A DNA stretch of 64,000 nucleotides from Armillaria gallica (taxonomy: Eukaryota > Basidiomycota > Agaricomycetes > Agaricales > Physalacriaceae). How positions within the stretch are numbered: position 1 is the first letter of the stretch; the number at the start of each line of letters is the position of its first letter. A program made the position numbers and the translations under genes. This document shows positions 35,721 through 47,800 of the stretch, in pieces. Under the pieces are notes generated by a model. That model searched no databases, was not told the DNA's origin, and worked only from the letters and a program-made list of their open reading frames with translations. The stretch lies in the NCBI GenBank assembly GCA_037576215.1, contig JBANDB010000005.1, forward strand, positions 744,001-808,000. The letters run 5' to 3'.

Positions 35721-37204
35721 AACGACAATCCTACTGGGGGTGGTGTCATCTCTTGAGTCGTTACCGATGAACCAGGAGCTTACATACCTAGAGTGAGGAC
35801 AAAACAGGAGACACCAGATGAGTTCTGTGAGATACCAGTATCATATACCGAGTTCATATCGCAAAGAGTCAGGAGCCCCGATCGAACACTTCGACGTTTG
35901 ATGGAAAACGGTAGCTGGATGCCACATCACACAGCTTTCTCCTTTTTTCAAAGTAGTGTATATAGAGCAAAGCTGAAGGATAGAAATAGCAGTGTGCATG
36001 TTGTTTTGCAACCTTTGTTGATACGACCCGAAAAAGTATCAAGTTAGCTATAGACCTAACGGGACTGGACATTAATTAGTACTGTGTCGAATGACTGATA
36101 TTCAAAAGGTTGCAACGTTGCCTTTTGCTTATTCACTGAGTACAAGTACATCCATGCATCTGCCCGTCTCGGTCGGAAATAGTATACTTCCTGACTGGCC
36201 TTGATAGTCCCATTCCGTGCAGAGTTCTATCCCGCTGACAGACTCGGACTTTTGCCATCCAACCTTACGAAAGAGTAATATCCACACTTAAAATTGCAGA
36301 AATCATACCATATCGCTAGCGGATGAGTGCCCGACGATCATACCTGGTAGGCATATGGACGGGGGATTGTTTCGACAATGAAATTTGGCCACTTGTGCAT
36401 TGGGTTTGGGTCAGTCCTTCACCAAAGAGCGGCTGTTTCTCAATAAATTGGAAAGTGAAAAGAGACCTGCGAAAAGAACAAGAGGGCGGAGAGCAGCATC
36501 ATTGTCATATTGACTCTCCTTCGACTCGCTGAGAGTTGGAAGGATCGGACTTGCATATGCAGAGCAGAGCTTTCCGAAGAAGCCGGCAAGCTTGAAGATG
36601 TTTGCTAGTACCCTGCGACGTGTGTCAATTGACGATGACTTGACAGAATGGAGGACCTGGGTCGACATTTACGCCGCTACGACGCTGCCTCGATGAATAT
36701 GCAAGACGAAACGTAATATGGAGGAAAGCGCCAGCTGTATGACGGACTCTACTCTCAGTAAGCACCCAGGGCATCGACAAGCGCGAAGAACAAGGCAAAG
36801 GTCACTTGAAAGCCCGGATGGAGAACGGGGAGAATGAGTGCGAGAAACAAGGGATAGAGAGAGCACAGACAGAGACAACGACAATATCTAGGAACGAGGG
36901 AAAGAAAATTCAACACCACATCAGGTGGCTCCGAGACATGGTGTTGAGAGTGTGTGAGAGGGTCATAGACCTTCTGCTAACCCATCTGGCATCTGGAGCG
37001 AAAGAAACATGTCAAGGCGATCTGTAGACTCGGTAGACGATCGAGGAATGGGTTGCTGCCAAAGAGAGGAATGCACTGAGTTGTACCACGAACATTATAC
37101 TGTTGTACCTACAATCTTCTTGTGAGCATCAAAGAACTTGGGCAGATGTGATTTACGTACCTAAGACTGCGAAAGAGTTACGCGGTCTTCTTCGGTTCGT
37201 TGTT

Positions 37205-38520
37205 CAGTAGGGTTGATTTTCTGACGGAAGGAAGCTTGCCTCTCGAGGGACTGCGAGTACGATGTTGATTTGCGTTCAACGAATGGACCAGCCTGATTTA
37301 GGCATGAACGCCAAGGTCGGTCGCAGTAGGCGGGTCTGCCCCCGACCAGGAAAATGTAGTATGGACATAGAGTCAAGTATCTAAGTGGACCATAAAATGA
37401 CAATATCTGGATGTAAATTTGAAGACGTACTCACCGCTGAAGCTACAAGGGACAATCCTACGCTTAACGGACACAGTGGGCGAGGCAAGGGGAGAAGGCG
37501 TGAGAAAGTGATGGCGGGAATCAGATATAGCATCAAATTTCTTATCTCCCCAAGCCACGGATTTAGGGGAGTTAATGATTTTGGGCACTGAATGTAGCCG
37601 AGAGATAGCATTCCCATGGTCTTCTTCTCTTGTCACCGGCACCCATCAAAATTCAGCACTAGGGTGCTCGCTTCAGCTGTTCTTATCTAGGATGGTAATC
37701 ATGTCAAGTTTTCTTGTGGAGAATCGACTCACAGGGTCGAGACGCTGGATTTGATACTGGCGAGTGGTCGCTTCCTTATCCTCGTAGGCTTTTGCTCATA
37801 TTGACAAAATTGCAGTGAATTTGTGAATTTGTGAATATTGGAGTATACGAGGACGGGGATGGATAGTAGGACCAAGAGGCATGGTGCGTTTCTATGTCCT
37901 GGATAGACGAATGGTCGTTCTGATAATATTTAATATTTTAGGTGTCCCCTCATTTGTCTTCGTCTTGGTCGCGCTGTGAAGGTCCTAGTCGATACTCACG
38001 GAATCGGCGAAGCCCAATTCATGCGTCGCTCTTACTTGTCCAGAAATCGTACAATAGGCTCATCAGTCCGTTGTATTTGTAGTCCTAACGTCATTCTTCT
38101 CGACTGTAGCCGCATGTTGTCATCACGTCCGCTATCCTTGATGTTTCCATCGCCCGGTCCTCGCGAGTGTACATACATTTTTTCGACGTATGCCTTCTTC
38201 TTTTGTCGGGCGACTCAGACTCAGATATGCCTACAGGAATACATCCCAGTGCATGCGTGGTTATCCTCGATGAAGGTTACCCCGGGATACGTCCACGTCC
38301 AGTTACGATTCGTCTGACGGAGATGGATGATTTAATCTGAACGTTGGTCTACTATTTTCCCTTGACGTTACTCATACTTATTCCGATTCTTATCCAGCGG
38401 GTCATCACCCGTTATTTCTAGTGTTTCGAAAGACAGTCTTTTACTCTTCGTCAAGACTGGGATTCAAACCAGGGTCCTCGCCGTCCTGATTTGGAAGTCA
38501 TCGAGGACTCGCCCCGCGAC
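37205..38520 (-). repeat. R repeat copy 6 (R6)
   Basis: This inverted copy of R sits inside segmental copy C and corresponds to R1. It includes the flank with ggtttgaatccc (B-box-like) at about 38457-38470 on the minus strand. Confidence 0.85.
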
Positions 38521-39291
38521 TCGCCTATGCACCCGAGCCGTCGGTCCAAGGTAAGGCAACTAATGGGAGCTCACCATGTAGATTTGGCGGGATATCTCAT
38601 TATTCTGACGCTTCATGACGATGGAGCCATCAACTGTGTACAATTGTAGAAGAATGGTCCCATACTCATGGATGTAAGGCTCTTCCGTATACTCTACTAG
38701 TAAATCTTTCCCCTCATGACTTCTCCCCCACAGGATGATGATCCAATTTGATTCTGGGCCCTTATTTCTGGTCCGAGTGGGTAACGCATATATGGTCCTC
38801 TGTCTAGATGGTGTCTTTTCTTCAACGGTGCCCAGAAACGCGCCTTGGCCGGTTATATCTATTGAATAGGTAAGCCATCGCCAACGCTTCTAGGCATAGG
38901 CTCTCAGCTTCTTGATGATAGCTTCCAATGTTGAAAGACTACTAGGGTCTGATGACAAGAATCGTGTCTGCAATTGCACCCGTCGCAAAGTCAGCGACTG
39001 AGGAGAACGTACTGGCTCGAGATTCTTCCATGCCTGTTGGCTGTGAAAGTGACCAGCTTCGGTTGCGCTGGAGATGGAAAAACCTTCATCTTGCCAGAGA
39101 TACTGGAGTCTTTGAATGGACAACTCCACTCTTCAGAGGTCGCTCTACAAGAGGTAAGGCAGTAGAACAATGTCTTTGGGTGACATTGCAGTTAACGTGT
39201 CTACTCCGACAGCTGCGCGGGGGCTCATCTCGATTGGTCACCTCTGATAAATTTGGTGACTGATTGCTCGTCTGTGGTAACGCGTGGTATA

Positions 39292-39651
39292 TTATATGGA
39301 CCCGGATACCATGCAAATTAGCAAAATGTGTATAGTATTCCGGCGAATGTACAAGCCGTTGCACCTTTTCTGGATCCAATAGTATTGTGCATTGTGGAGG
39401 ACCCATGATGCGACATCAATCAATCTAATGGAGGCTCTGCGCCATTGCACATTGTACCACAGGAAGGGCAGTGCGGGACCCCCGAACTGGCACGAGTAAG
39501 TATTCCTATCCTGCAAAAAAGAGGGAAAACGGAGGTCAGACACCGAGAATGACGACAACATTGTGGTATCTTTCTCCCGATCTACCTTCTCAATACCGTC
39601 TACTGACTGGCGTCCGATAGATTCATCCGTTTCCGTGTCTCTTGCACTCAT
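39292..39651 (-). CDS. Hypothetical ORF at the outer edge of copy C
   Basis: This ATG-initiated open frame of 119 codons begins MSARDTETDESIGRQSVDG and has an aromatic middle (GGPALPFLWYNVQWRR). A possible acceptor (ttttttgcag) lies inside it, and another open frame overlaps its end (39086-39406). It may supply the 5' exons of the gene whose downstream part is repeated at 1-713. No family is recognised and the exon structure is unresolved. Confidence 0.3.
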   Translation of the reverse strand: MSARDTETDESIGRQSVDGIEKVDREKDTTMLSSFSVSDLRFPSFLQDRNTYSCQFGGPALPFLWYNVQWRRASIRLIDVASWVLHNAQYYWIQKRCNGLYIRRNTIHILLICMVSGSI

Positions 39652-40005
39652 GGAGATGGAATATACCTCCGCCTGCGTACTGTTTCTGAACTCATACTCA
39701 AAGTTTAGATGAGATTCAGTGGATCATGTCTCCGCCAGGAACCTGCTACCTTCGAGACTACCGTCCTCGACCAGACACGTCATGTCAAGTCCTCTCGGCC
39801 TGTTGCGCGTCTGAAAATGTCTATCGATCTCTAAAACTACAGTGTCATGGAATATATTTCGATGTGTGCTCCCATTTGTGGTCGATGTCGGCTTCAAGTC
39901 ATATTTAAGCTCTTTCTCACGTTGTTCCTTGCTTGTCATGCTCGCTTCCTCTCTCTAGTCTCTAACCTTCCTCATCTTGTCGCTGCTTTACTTTCCTCTG
40001 AGTTA

Positions 40006-40641
40006 ATGGCATCCTGGATTTCTGCAAAGGTGAGCAGAGTGGTATCTGTGCATTTTCGGGGTTCAAGTTGTGTCGTTCTTCAGGGCATGAAGTCAGTCAT
40101 GAAACTTGCGCTTTCTGCGGTCATTAGTGTGTGTTTCCTCGTACATCTTGGGTCTCTTATCTTTGTACTGTAGATATCTTCGTCCCAAAGCCGGTATTCT
40201 ACGTAGGCAAGTGGATCGGTAGGCAGCCATTCTTCGAAGGGGACAAGATGAAGCAAAAGCTTCGGGGAAAGCACGGTAAAGCGATACTCGACGAAGCACT
40301 TCACCGCTTCGGCGTTGATGTCTGGTGGTCGGGAGCGTGCATGCTCACAATATCGTAAGTCGCTAACATTTTACCGTCCCATCTTAACATTCAGCAGCGC
40401 GGGATGGCATTCATCGCAAAACCTCAACAAAATCAACCATTATACAATCAGAGGGTTCGACGCGGCGGGAAATATGGTTTTTACGGCGGAGTTGGCTAAT
40501 AGAATGGTAGACAGTGAGGCGTGGATCTATAGGGTGAATCAATCGAAGGAGACCTTCGATGCCAATAACTATGCAAGGGTGGTGAGTCCTTTTGAATATC
40601 CGAGCAGAATCAATAACTGACTGTCATTTTAGGCTTATTAA
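40006..40641 (+). CDS. Small hypothetical protein, five exons
   Basis: Exons 40006-40029, 40084-40126, 40174-40354, 40395-40581 and 40633-40641 join in frame through GT..AG introns of 40-54 bp. They give about 146 aa (start MASWISAKGMKSVMK, end NNYARVAY). The N-terminus has a hydrophobic stretch (KLALSAVINIFVPKPVFYVG). The rest is soluble-looking, with WWSGACMLTIS and FDAAGNMVFTAELANRMVDS. I know no family with this pattern. Four consecutive frame-keeping introns of typical size make a real gene likely. One acceptor is a tandem cagcag, allowing a one-residue alternative. Confidence 0.5.
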
Positions 40642-41640
40642 CTACTTACCAGCATTTGTTGATATTATCTTGAGAGTCTGCGAAAATTGTACATCCTCAT
40701 CACTTGATTTTCTTGTTTATCGGCTAATTGTGGGGGAAAGATAGGTCAGGATCTGGCATACGATCGTCCTCTGGTCTGCGTTTGCCAATGACGCATGTGG
40801 TCCCAACTGTAAGGCACTCTGTGTATCTTCAAACCCAGATTTCTGACGCTAGCACTATCAGATCTCTCCTGGATGCATCTACGAAGAAGGCCTTAGTCGT
40901 GCGGAAGCTAAGTGAGGCAATAACGATTCAACCGACGCTAACAGTGTTTCATTCACAGCTGGGTTCAACATCATTTTATCCACGCCGAATCCTGACGATC
41001 TCTACATTGCGAACTTGAGCCATTATTTACTTCTGTCGCCTTCGCTCGTTTCACTAATGTGATACTCTTCTAGATTGTATCCCTCCACTCTTATACTTCT
41101 CTTACCTGCGACACCATTATCAGCTTTTGGTACTTCCTGATCCAATGCCAGTATCACTGATATAGCCAACAACTTCAGTCGCTCCTGAGTACGTGAATTA
41201 ACATCCCATTCTCTGCATATGTTTTGGGGTATCCCATTTCTGTCGTGTCGCTCATACTCTTCACCGCCGTCTATGACTATTTAGATGGACGCTCGGGCGC
41301 ACAGCGGCTAGTGATACAGTAATTTCCCCCATTCGAGGGATACAATTTACCGTTTTGCAGTACTAGATCGCACAAGCCCAAGTCAGAATAACACCGTGAT
41401 AAAAATACAGAATGGGCAGACGACGATGGTGTCAAAGACCGAAGACGACCTCCCAAGGGCGAGATGGTGACTCTAGAGTAGGTGAAAGCTGGAGCAGCTG
41501 GTGAGCTGCAATTTAACTAGAAAAAGTCGATGCCAGGAGGAAGCGCGAGCTGTTGGCAGCTAGCATTGACGCCGGAGAGAGGCAGCGTGTCAAAGAACTG
41601 GAGAGGTGCCAATAAAAAGCGAGGCCGTTGATGGCTAGGG
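40642..41640. other. Stretch without a supported gene
   Basis: Only short open frames are present, the largest 96 codons at 40728-41018 on the plus strand. No domain or convincing intron chain was found. Confidence 0.4.
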
Positions 41641-41724
41641 GTCGAGTTGGAGTAGCGTCGAGTCTGACGGTTACTGGCGAGCTCCCGTGGAGTCACCAGC
41701 TCTCTAATCGCGTTGCTAGCGGCC

Positions 41725-41850
41725 ACTGGCGAGTGCTTGGCATATCACTGGCGGATGCTTGGCGTATCACTGGCAGGTGCTTGGCGCGTCAGTGGCGGGT
41801 GCTTGGCGTCTCGCTGGCGGGTGCCTGACGTGTCGCTGGCGGGTCACCCA
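41725..41850 (+). repeat. Minisatellite, ~22-bp unit
   Basis: At least five tandem units of the form actggcgggtgcttggcgtc follow one another, with small changes. They directly precede the palindrome ccaggatttggtacccaaat at ~41850. Confidence 0.8.
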
Positions 41851-42195
41851 GGATTTGGTACCCAAATCCTGGAACAAATCCCCTTTGTATTTGTTTCCGT
41901 TTTTGGTTCGGTATTTACAGTAGGATTTGTTCTAAAAATACCATTTGAAATCCGCTCGTTTTTCGGAGCGGATTTACCCATCTGGATTTAGGACCCAAAT
42001 CCCTGAGTCAAATCCGCATGTTTTTGCAGTACAAATCCGCATGAAAATACCATGTGTTTTTGTATTCCTATTTAAGATCCAAATTCAGTACCAAAACCGA
42101 CATCAAATACAGATTCAAAACCGACCGGTTTTTGGTGCCGGTTTTGGTGCCGGGGATTTACTCACTAAATCCGGCACCAAATCCTTCAAAGTATT
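41850..42195. repeat. GGATTT / AAATCC motif cluster
   Basis: More than ten copies of ggattt or its complement aaatcc, often as aaatccgc or gcggattt, occur in ~345 bp in both orientations. They include a perfect palindrome around ~41851-41875. No coding support was found. Such clustered short inverted motifs are typical of subterminal transposase-binding regions. Confidence 0.6.
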
Positions 42196-42439
42196 TGACC
42201 CCCCTAAATTACCGATGCACCGCAGCAGTGATTGTCCCAGGATGGCATGGCCCAACGAGGGAGATGATGAACACAAAGATTAAAGAGGATACCACAGAAA
42301 GTCGGAATGATGCTGGAGCATCCCAAGGTCACCCAATGCTCTAGGTCTTTTGGAAAATATCCTATTATATTTGAGGACAGAATCACAAAAGAGTCCTATT
42401 GAATAGATCTATCATTATAGGCTTTTATTTTTGGCCTGT

Positions 42440-44130
42440 GATATAGAATATAGGCTGTGATATCCTATTATGGGTTGTGATATGGGTAGGGGGTCGAGAA
42501 GGTGCTATTTTTAGAGTGGGGTGATGAGGAGAGGGTGTATTATTAGCATCAATTTTGCATTTTTGCTATTTTTAGGGTTAAGGTCAGATTTAAAATGCCA
42601 GATCAATGTTTTTCAAAAATGTAGCCTATTTCTTATTGAGATGGGCTATAATTAAATTTTAGGCCTCTTATAATAATCTATGATTAGATAGTATGGTGAC
42701 CCCATCAATATTCGGCTGAAAATAGCTGGATGAATCAAAAGAAAAAAAGATGCATTAAAAATCTGCTTTTTCTCAAAATTCTAGCTCATTTCTCAATGGA
42801 TTGGGCTAATATTAAAGAGAGGACCTTGCCCAGTATTGTTCTTGATGTCTGTAAGGTTATTCCATCGAAATGCAACCAGAAATGGATGGATGCGTCGAAA
42901 TTGGTTTGGATGTAGTGGCAGTGCAGAATGCCATCAATAATATCAGTTCATTTTCGGACTAAATAGGGGTTTAGACTTATTAGAGCATCCTCTGGGTGGT
43001 TGGTGGGCCAGGGGATGCTACTATTATATACCCAAATATAAATACCATAAAAGCAAACCATCTGGTGAAATATGAGGGCCCTGGGGAGTGATAAAAAGGG
43101 CTAAAATAGTGAAAAATAGCAAAAATAAGCAGAAAATCTGCATTTGGGGTGGTTTCTGGGTACTGGATTGGCTAGGGGATGGTACTAGTATATGCATAAA
43201 GATAGATAACACAAAAGCCACAAAAGCAAAGCCTCTGATGAGGTATGGGGGCCCTGTGGAGTGGGTAAAAAGGGTAAAATAGTGAAAAATAGCGAAAATA
43301 AACAGAAAGTTTGCTTTTTATGGTGCTACATACATTGGATTGCTTCAGGGACTTCACCATTCAATTTATATATTATGACAACCTTAGAATACATCCTCAT
43401 TAGTTATATATGAGTACCAGAACACTGTGAAAAATAGGGAATTGAGGGGTAAATATGTATTATCTTGTTTTCTAAACATCGGATTGCTCTGGGAGTGGTA
43501 CCATTCAATTCCCAGACCCTTAAAACCCCCAAAATACTCTAGGTTTCATATATGGGGTCTCAGTATTGATCATAATAATGATATAACAGTTTAGGAGGGG
43601 CACATATGAATACTCATGTTTCTGAGCCTCAGAAAATTTCGGAGTTGTTGCGAATGAATTCCTTGGCCTTAATAACCCCAAGAACACCCCAGGATCACAT
43701 TACAAACCTTTGAAATCCATGGTAAAAATGGTGATAGTCAAAATCTCCGAAATGCCATATAGCTCAAATTACTGAGTGTTGGGGAAGGTAATTCTGGTAT
43801 AGAATACACAATATATATTGTATAATAGTGTGTACAAAAGACTAGGATGATCTGAAATGTATTGGCAGAGATATAAGGTGATCTTTCTGAAAAAAAGGAG
43901 GAGCATCACTCTGATTTTGATATTCTGGTCATCCTATAGCCTGGGGACTATCAGATTCGGATTCCTGGACCTGAAAAACCCCAGAATCATCAATCTGGCC
44001 TTAGCCCCCTAAAAATAGCAAAAATGCGCAATTGATGCTAATAATAGACCCTCTCCTGATCACCCCAACTAATATAGCATCTAAAAATATCCTCATCTAG
44101 TTCCTCTACCTATCTTGCACCTATATATAG
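42440..44130. mobile_element. Non-autonomous element with ~100-bp inverted ends
   Basis: The left region 42505-42600 (ggggtgatgaggagagggtg, then tattattagcatcaatt and tttttgctatttttagg) is matched in reverse complement by 43995-44090. Weaker similarity extends outward (tgtgatat...atagg). The interior has no open frame of note but carries a tandem repeat. The exact ends and target duplication are not determined. Confidence 0.55.
42992..43440 (+). repeat. Tandem repeat, ~150-170 bp unit
   Basis: Units start at 42992 and 43156 and share ctgggt...gg.taggggatg, then gagggccctg.ggagtg, then taaaaagggctaaaatag. A third, degenerate unit runs to about 43440, and a fourth may be visible to 43570. Confidence 0.6.
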
Positions 44131-44199
44131 AATATCACATATCATTATGGATTGCAAAAGCACCCAATAGCTACTGTCTGTAAGTTACTGGAGCTTTTG

Positions 44200-46190
44200 T
44201 CAAATGTCACACTGTTGTAACAGTGCATTGAGTGAAGTGATCATGAATCTTGGGTATGGCAACCTTCTGCTCATCATCAAGCATGGCTTCTTCAGTGGCC
44301 TTTTGACTAGTATGAGTTTGTCGACCCACTGCCTTAGTAGGTGCTTGTGGAACAGTGGCCTCTGCTTTTGCTGCAGGAACTGCCTTCTTGAGTGGTCCAC
44401 ATTTAAGGCATGGTACTTTGACTACAACTTGATGTAGCATAGTATCCTTGGCATCTGGGGCAATCAGGCTAGAAGAGTCTTCCTCAGCAACATGAATGAA
44501 CTGCTTGATGCCTTCGATCTCTCTTTTCCAATAGGTTTGATTTGGCAATGAGCGCCTTGAGGCACTGGTGCACATCAATGCCAGGGACTGGCATGCTAAG
44601 TAATTAAGGCTGAGCATCTGTATTAACTGGTGAAGAGTGCTGCTGGCTGAGATATGGAACTGGCTCAACAATAGTGTTCATCATATGATTAACGATGCTG
44701 GTCTGGCCTGGATTTTGATAGTGCCATTCCTTAATGTGATCCTTAAGCCAAGTGCCTTGGATATTCCAGGAGACCCAGGCACCAGTAGAAAGGACGATCT
44801 TCCCATTATATTGCACCTGCATTTCCCTTCTTTAATCATCTCCTTGACTTTGAGACATTCTCGAATGAAATGCCCAATTTCTCTGCAAAAGCTGCAATTT
44901 TGGCCAGTTGCTGTATTTGCATAGCTACTCTCCTGTGGAGGACCAGGTGGAAACGATTGTTGCTGAGCTCTCTGGAATCAATCATTCGAGTTCAACTGTG
45001 ATAACGTCTCCCCAAGCTTAATGAGCTGATTGATATGCTCCATTTTAACTTGTAGTTCCACAGGTTCTTCTTTAACATGAACGGTAGGCTGAGGTTGTGG
45101 AACTGGGATGGGATGTGGTATCTCTGAGGGTCTAGCTGGTGCAGCATCATGGAAACTATGAGTGGGAATGCTGCTAAAAATGAACTGAGCAGCTGCATAA
45201 ATATTGGCAAGGTCATAAAGGTCTGCTGGATGATGGTCTGGTAATTTGATCTGAAGACAGCGAGCAATAGCATCTCAAACATGGTTAGGAAAGCTCTTGC
45301 TGAACATATTGCTGGTCTCATGGTTAGACAAACATTTATTAGTGACCAGGTGTTTTACTTTGGGGTAGAACTCCCAATAAAACACTCCTAGGTCTGTGAG
45401 ATTATCAACTTCTTGCGTGTATTTCCCAATGACATGCTTGAGATCATGTCTCTCATATTTGTGAGTGGTGCTTGTGTCAGGATAATGAGCAATAATAGCA
45501 TTTTTGAAGTTTTTGTAGGTCTTTGCTGCATCGCTATATTTGGGCAAGCTTTCCCAGAACTCAGAAATGACGAGTCCAGGATAGTAGATAAACCACTTCT
45601 TCTTATCAGTGTCTACATTTATGGAATGATGGGTAAAGAGGCCTTCAATATCACTGATATAACACATCAATTTGTGTCCAGGACTGACTTTATCAATGAT
45701 ATTCAGAGTGCTCTTCTCCTTTCTGAATGGCATAGATGCTGTGGCCATGGCTACTGGTTGTATGGGTGGTTGAACTGGAGGCTGTACTTGGGGCTGAACA
45801 GGTGGTTGTGCCGGTTGTTGTGTGCCCAGTTGCGCTATGGGAGCTGGTTGTTGATTCAGGTTGATTGGTGGTAAAATGGGGAAAATGGGAAAATAAGAGA
45901 TAGAGGCTTCTGTTGGTGGATCAAAAGGAATACTTTGTTCAAAGGATTCATCCTTGATATTAAAGTTTATGGTAGTAGCAGTATCTGGTAACAATTCATT
46001 GCTAGACTTAATGGATTCTTCTTGTCAGTAGTCTGTGAACAATGTGGATTCTACATGGTAGCCTCCAAAAGTGTGTCTGGAATAAGGTGTGCCTGGGGCT
46101 GTCCTATAATTTGAACCAAAGAGTTCTGCAGTTACTTCAGTCTCTTCAGCGTCTTCTGGTTCCAAAATCGACAAATTCTCTCTGTTAGAG
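44200..46190 (-). pseudogene. Ty3/gypsy-type retrotransposon gag relic
   Basis: Read on the minus strand, one frame runs from about 46190 through a Gln/Pro-rich segment (45740-45860) and a capsid-like region (KKKWFIYYPGLVISEFWESL; YERHDLKHVIGKYTQEVDNL). It then reaches a CCHC zinc knuckle at ~44855-44900 (C-S-F-C-R-E-I-G-H-F-I-R-E-C). After a frameshift near 44820 follows NGKIVLSTGAWVSWNI and WLKDHIKEWHYQNPGQ, as in basidiomycete gag proteins. The frame is interrupted by TGA at 46025-46027, 45275-45277 and 44978-44980. No protease, reverse transcriptase or integrase is seen, so it is a dead fragment. Gag normally packages the element RNA into particles. Confidence 0.7.
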
Positions 46191-46439
46191 ATGTCTAGTT
46201 CTTCGGGGAACGGGAATGTGGAAGATTTGATGAAAGACCCAGAAATGGGACTTCTAGGAGAGTTGGTGACATGCTCTGAAAGCGTTTATGCGTGTAATTT
46301 TGCAATTTGTACAAATGAGTACAGGCTACAATGTCCAGATACTAAGGCACTAAGAAACACAACAAAGCGCAATGTTTATAATGCCAGTAATAAGATTACC
46401 TGAGTAAAGCTGGGTGGAGCACATGACTTAACCTAAGAA

Positions 46440-47800
46440 TGGTACTAGAAAGGCTGCACTAGGTATGAAGTCCCAGTGCTTGACACTAAGTGCTCTGACA
46501 GGGCATAATACGTGCATGCTAAGAATAGAGCAGGACACTTTTGTGAGATAATTAAGACTTCATGCAACATTGATCTATGACATGCAAGGCCTGGGAGACC
46601 TGGAGCTTAGAAATCTAGACTTTGTGATGTCAGAACTCAAGTAAATCTGAGGTATCTGACTTTGGCCAATGTGCGCAAGGCCTAGACAAGGAGCTCATTG
46701 CCTTCACTACTGTAGATTTCCTAAAAGAGAATATAATGAAGCTAAATAAGAGTTGCACACTAGGCTGCAACTCCAAGGAGATAGCAACTGATGTCAGTAC
46801 ACATGTAATAGTGCTGTTAACTGACGTTGCAACACTCAGAGACAGGATCTGACCCTGAACCAGACTCCTGAGTCAGTGCCAAGCTATGGCATGATAATGG
46901 CGACATGCACGGGACACAGGTGAAGGAGCTCAGCAACCTCAATAATACTATATTCAGTGATACTAATTTGTAGAACATAAAATAGATAAATAGCACAGTG
47001 TAACCATAGTGTACAAGTTTTGGACCCCTGTTGTAGTCATGCACAAGCCTCCAGCTTGATGCTGTAGCTTCAGGATTAGTCTATAACTTCGAGCAAGAGA
47101 ATATACCTAGGATTGAGATCATATCGAGTGAATTGAGTTGTGCACAAGGCATAGAAAGCTAACGCAGCACTTGTGTGATTGTTAATTGGTTGGGTGACTT
47201 GTGCTCTGACCTGAGAAGAAGAGTTTTAGTGTCGTTGAGGATGCGCTCTTGTGCTTTGAGGGTTTCATGTGATGTGAGGCACTACAGGTGGCAGAGGTTC
47301 AAACCCTTTGGCTTGATTAGTGCTCGCTTGAGGGTGTATATTTCCCAAGTGGCATAGGTTCAAACCCTGTGGCTTGCAGATGGGGTTTTATAAGGTCTCT
47401 GTGTCTCTGGATCACATTGGTTAGAACCCTGTGGATCTACGATCGGTTAGGAAGCTTGAGTGCATAGGTTTGAATCCTGTGGCTTTAGTGGAAGGTTTTG
47501 TGAAGTGTTTCTGTTTGGAGTGCGAAGCTTTGAGTTGTGTGTTGTGTGTTTTTAAGTCATTTGAGGTCATTCCATGTGTCGCTCTAGACTTTGTGAGGGT
47601 TTTGTGTATGTCTCTTGACGTTGCATGTATTGTACTACACCTTGCCTTGAGGGCCAGCGACAACTGTCGCTCCTTTTGTTATTAAAAGCCTTTGGACTTA
47701 GAGAAATCTAGATACTTGACACACACTATTGCTGTACTTGCATATCATATATTTTGAGAGTTTGGTTCTTGTGTTTCTATCTGCTTCTATCACATCAGAA
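46440..47800 (-). repeat. Direct repeat D, copy 1
   Basis: This segment matches 49290-50340: both contain ccagtgcttgacactaagtg-like, gttgcaacactcag-like and caagttt(t/c)(g/a)gacccc stretches in the same order. The 3' part holds several spaced copies of aggttcaaaccctgtggc. Similarity is moderate, so the duplication is old. The order of shared blocks is the same as in copy 2. The strand given is arbitrary because no gene defines it. Confidence 0.6.
47280..47490 (+). repeat. Tandem ggttcaaaccctgtggc motif
   Basis: Four variants of (a/g)ggtt(c/t)(a/g)aaccctgtggc occur at intervals of about 55-65 bp (near 47294, 47350, 47418 and 47467). Each contains ggttcaaaccc or ggtttgaatcc, which fits the tRNA B-box consensus. 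The pattern is repeated at 50140-50280. Confidence 0.55.

Larger units (their letters stand above)
34040..39214 (-). repeat. Segmental duplication copy C (inverted, most complete)
   Basis: Read on the minus strand, this segment matches copy A (1-3567) and then, without a break, copy B (11876-14575). It therefore preserves the full unit: uncharacterised gene part, R6, linker and coiled-coil gene. Similarity to copy A runs to the window's first base (at ~39214). Confidence 0.85.
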
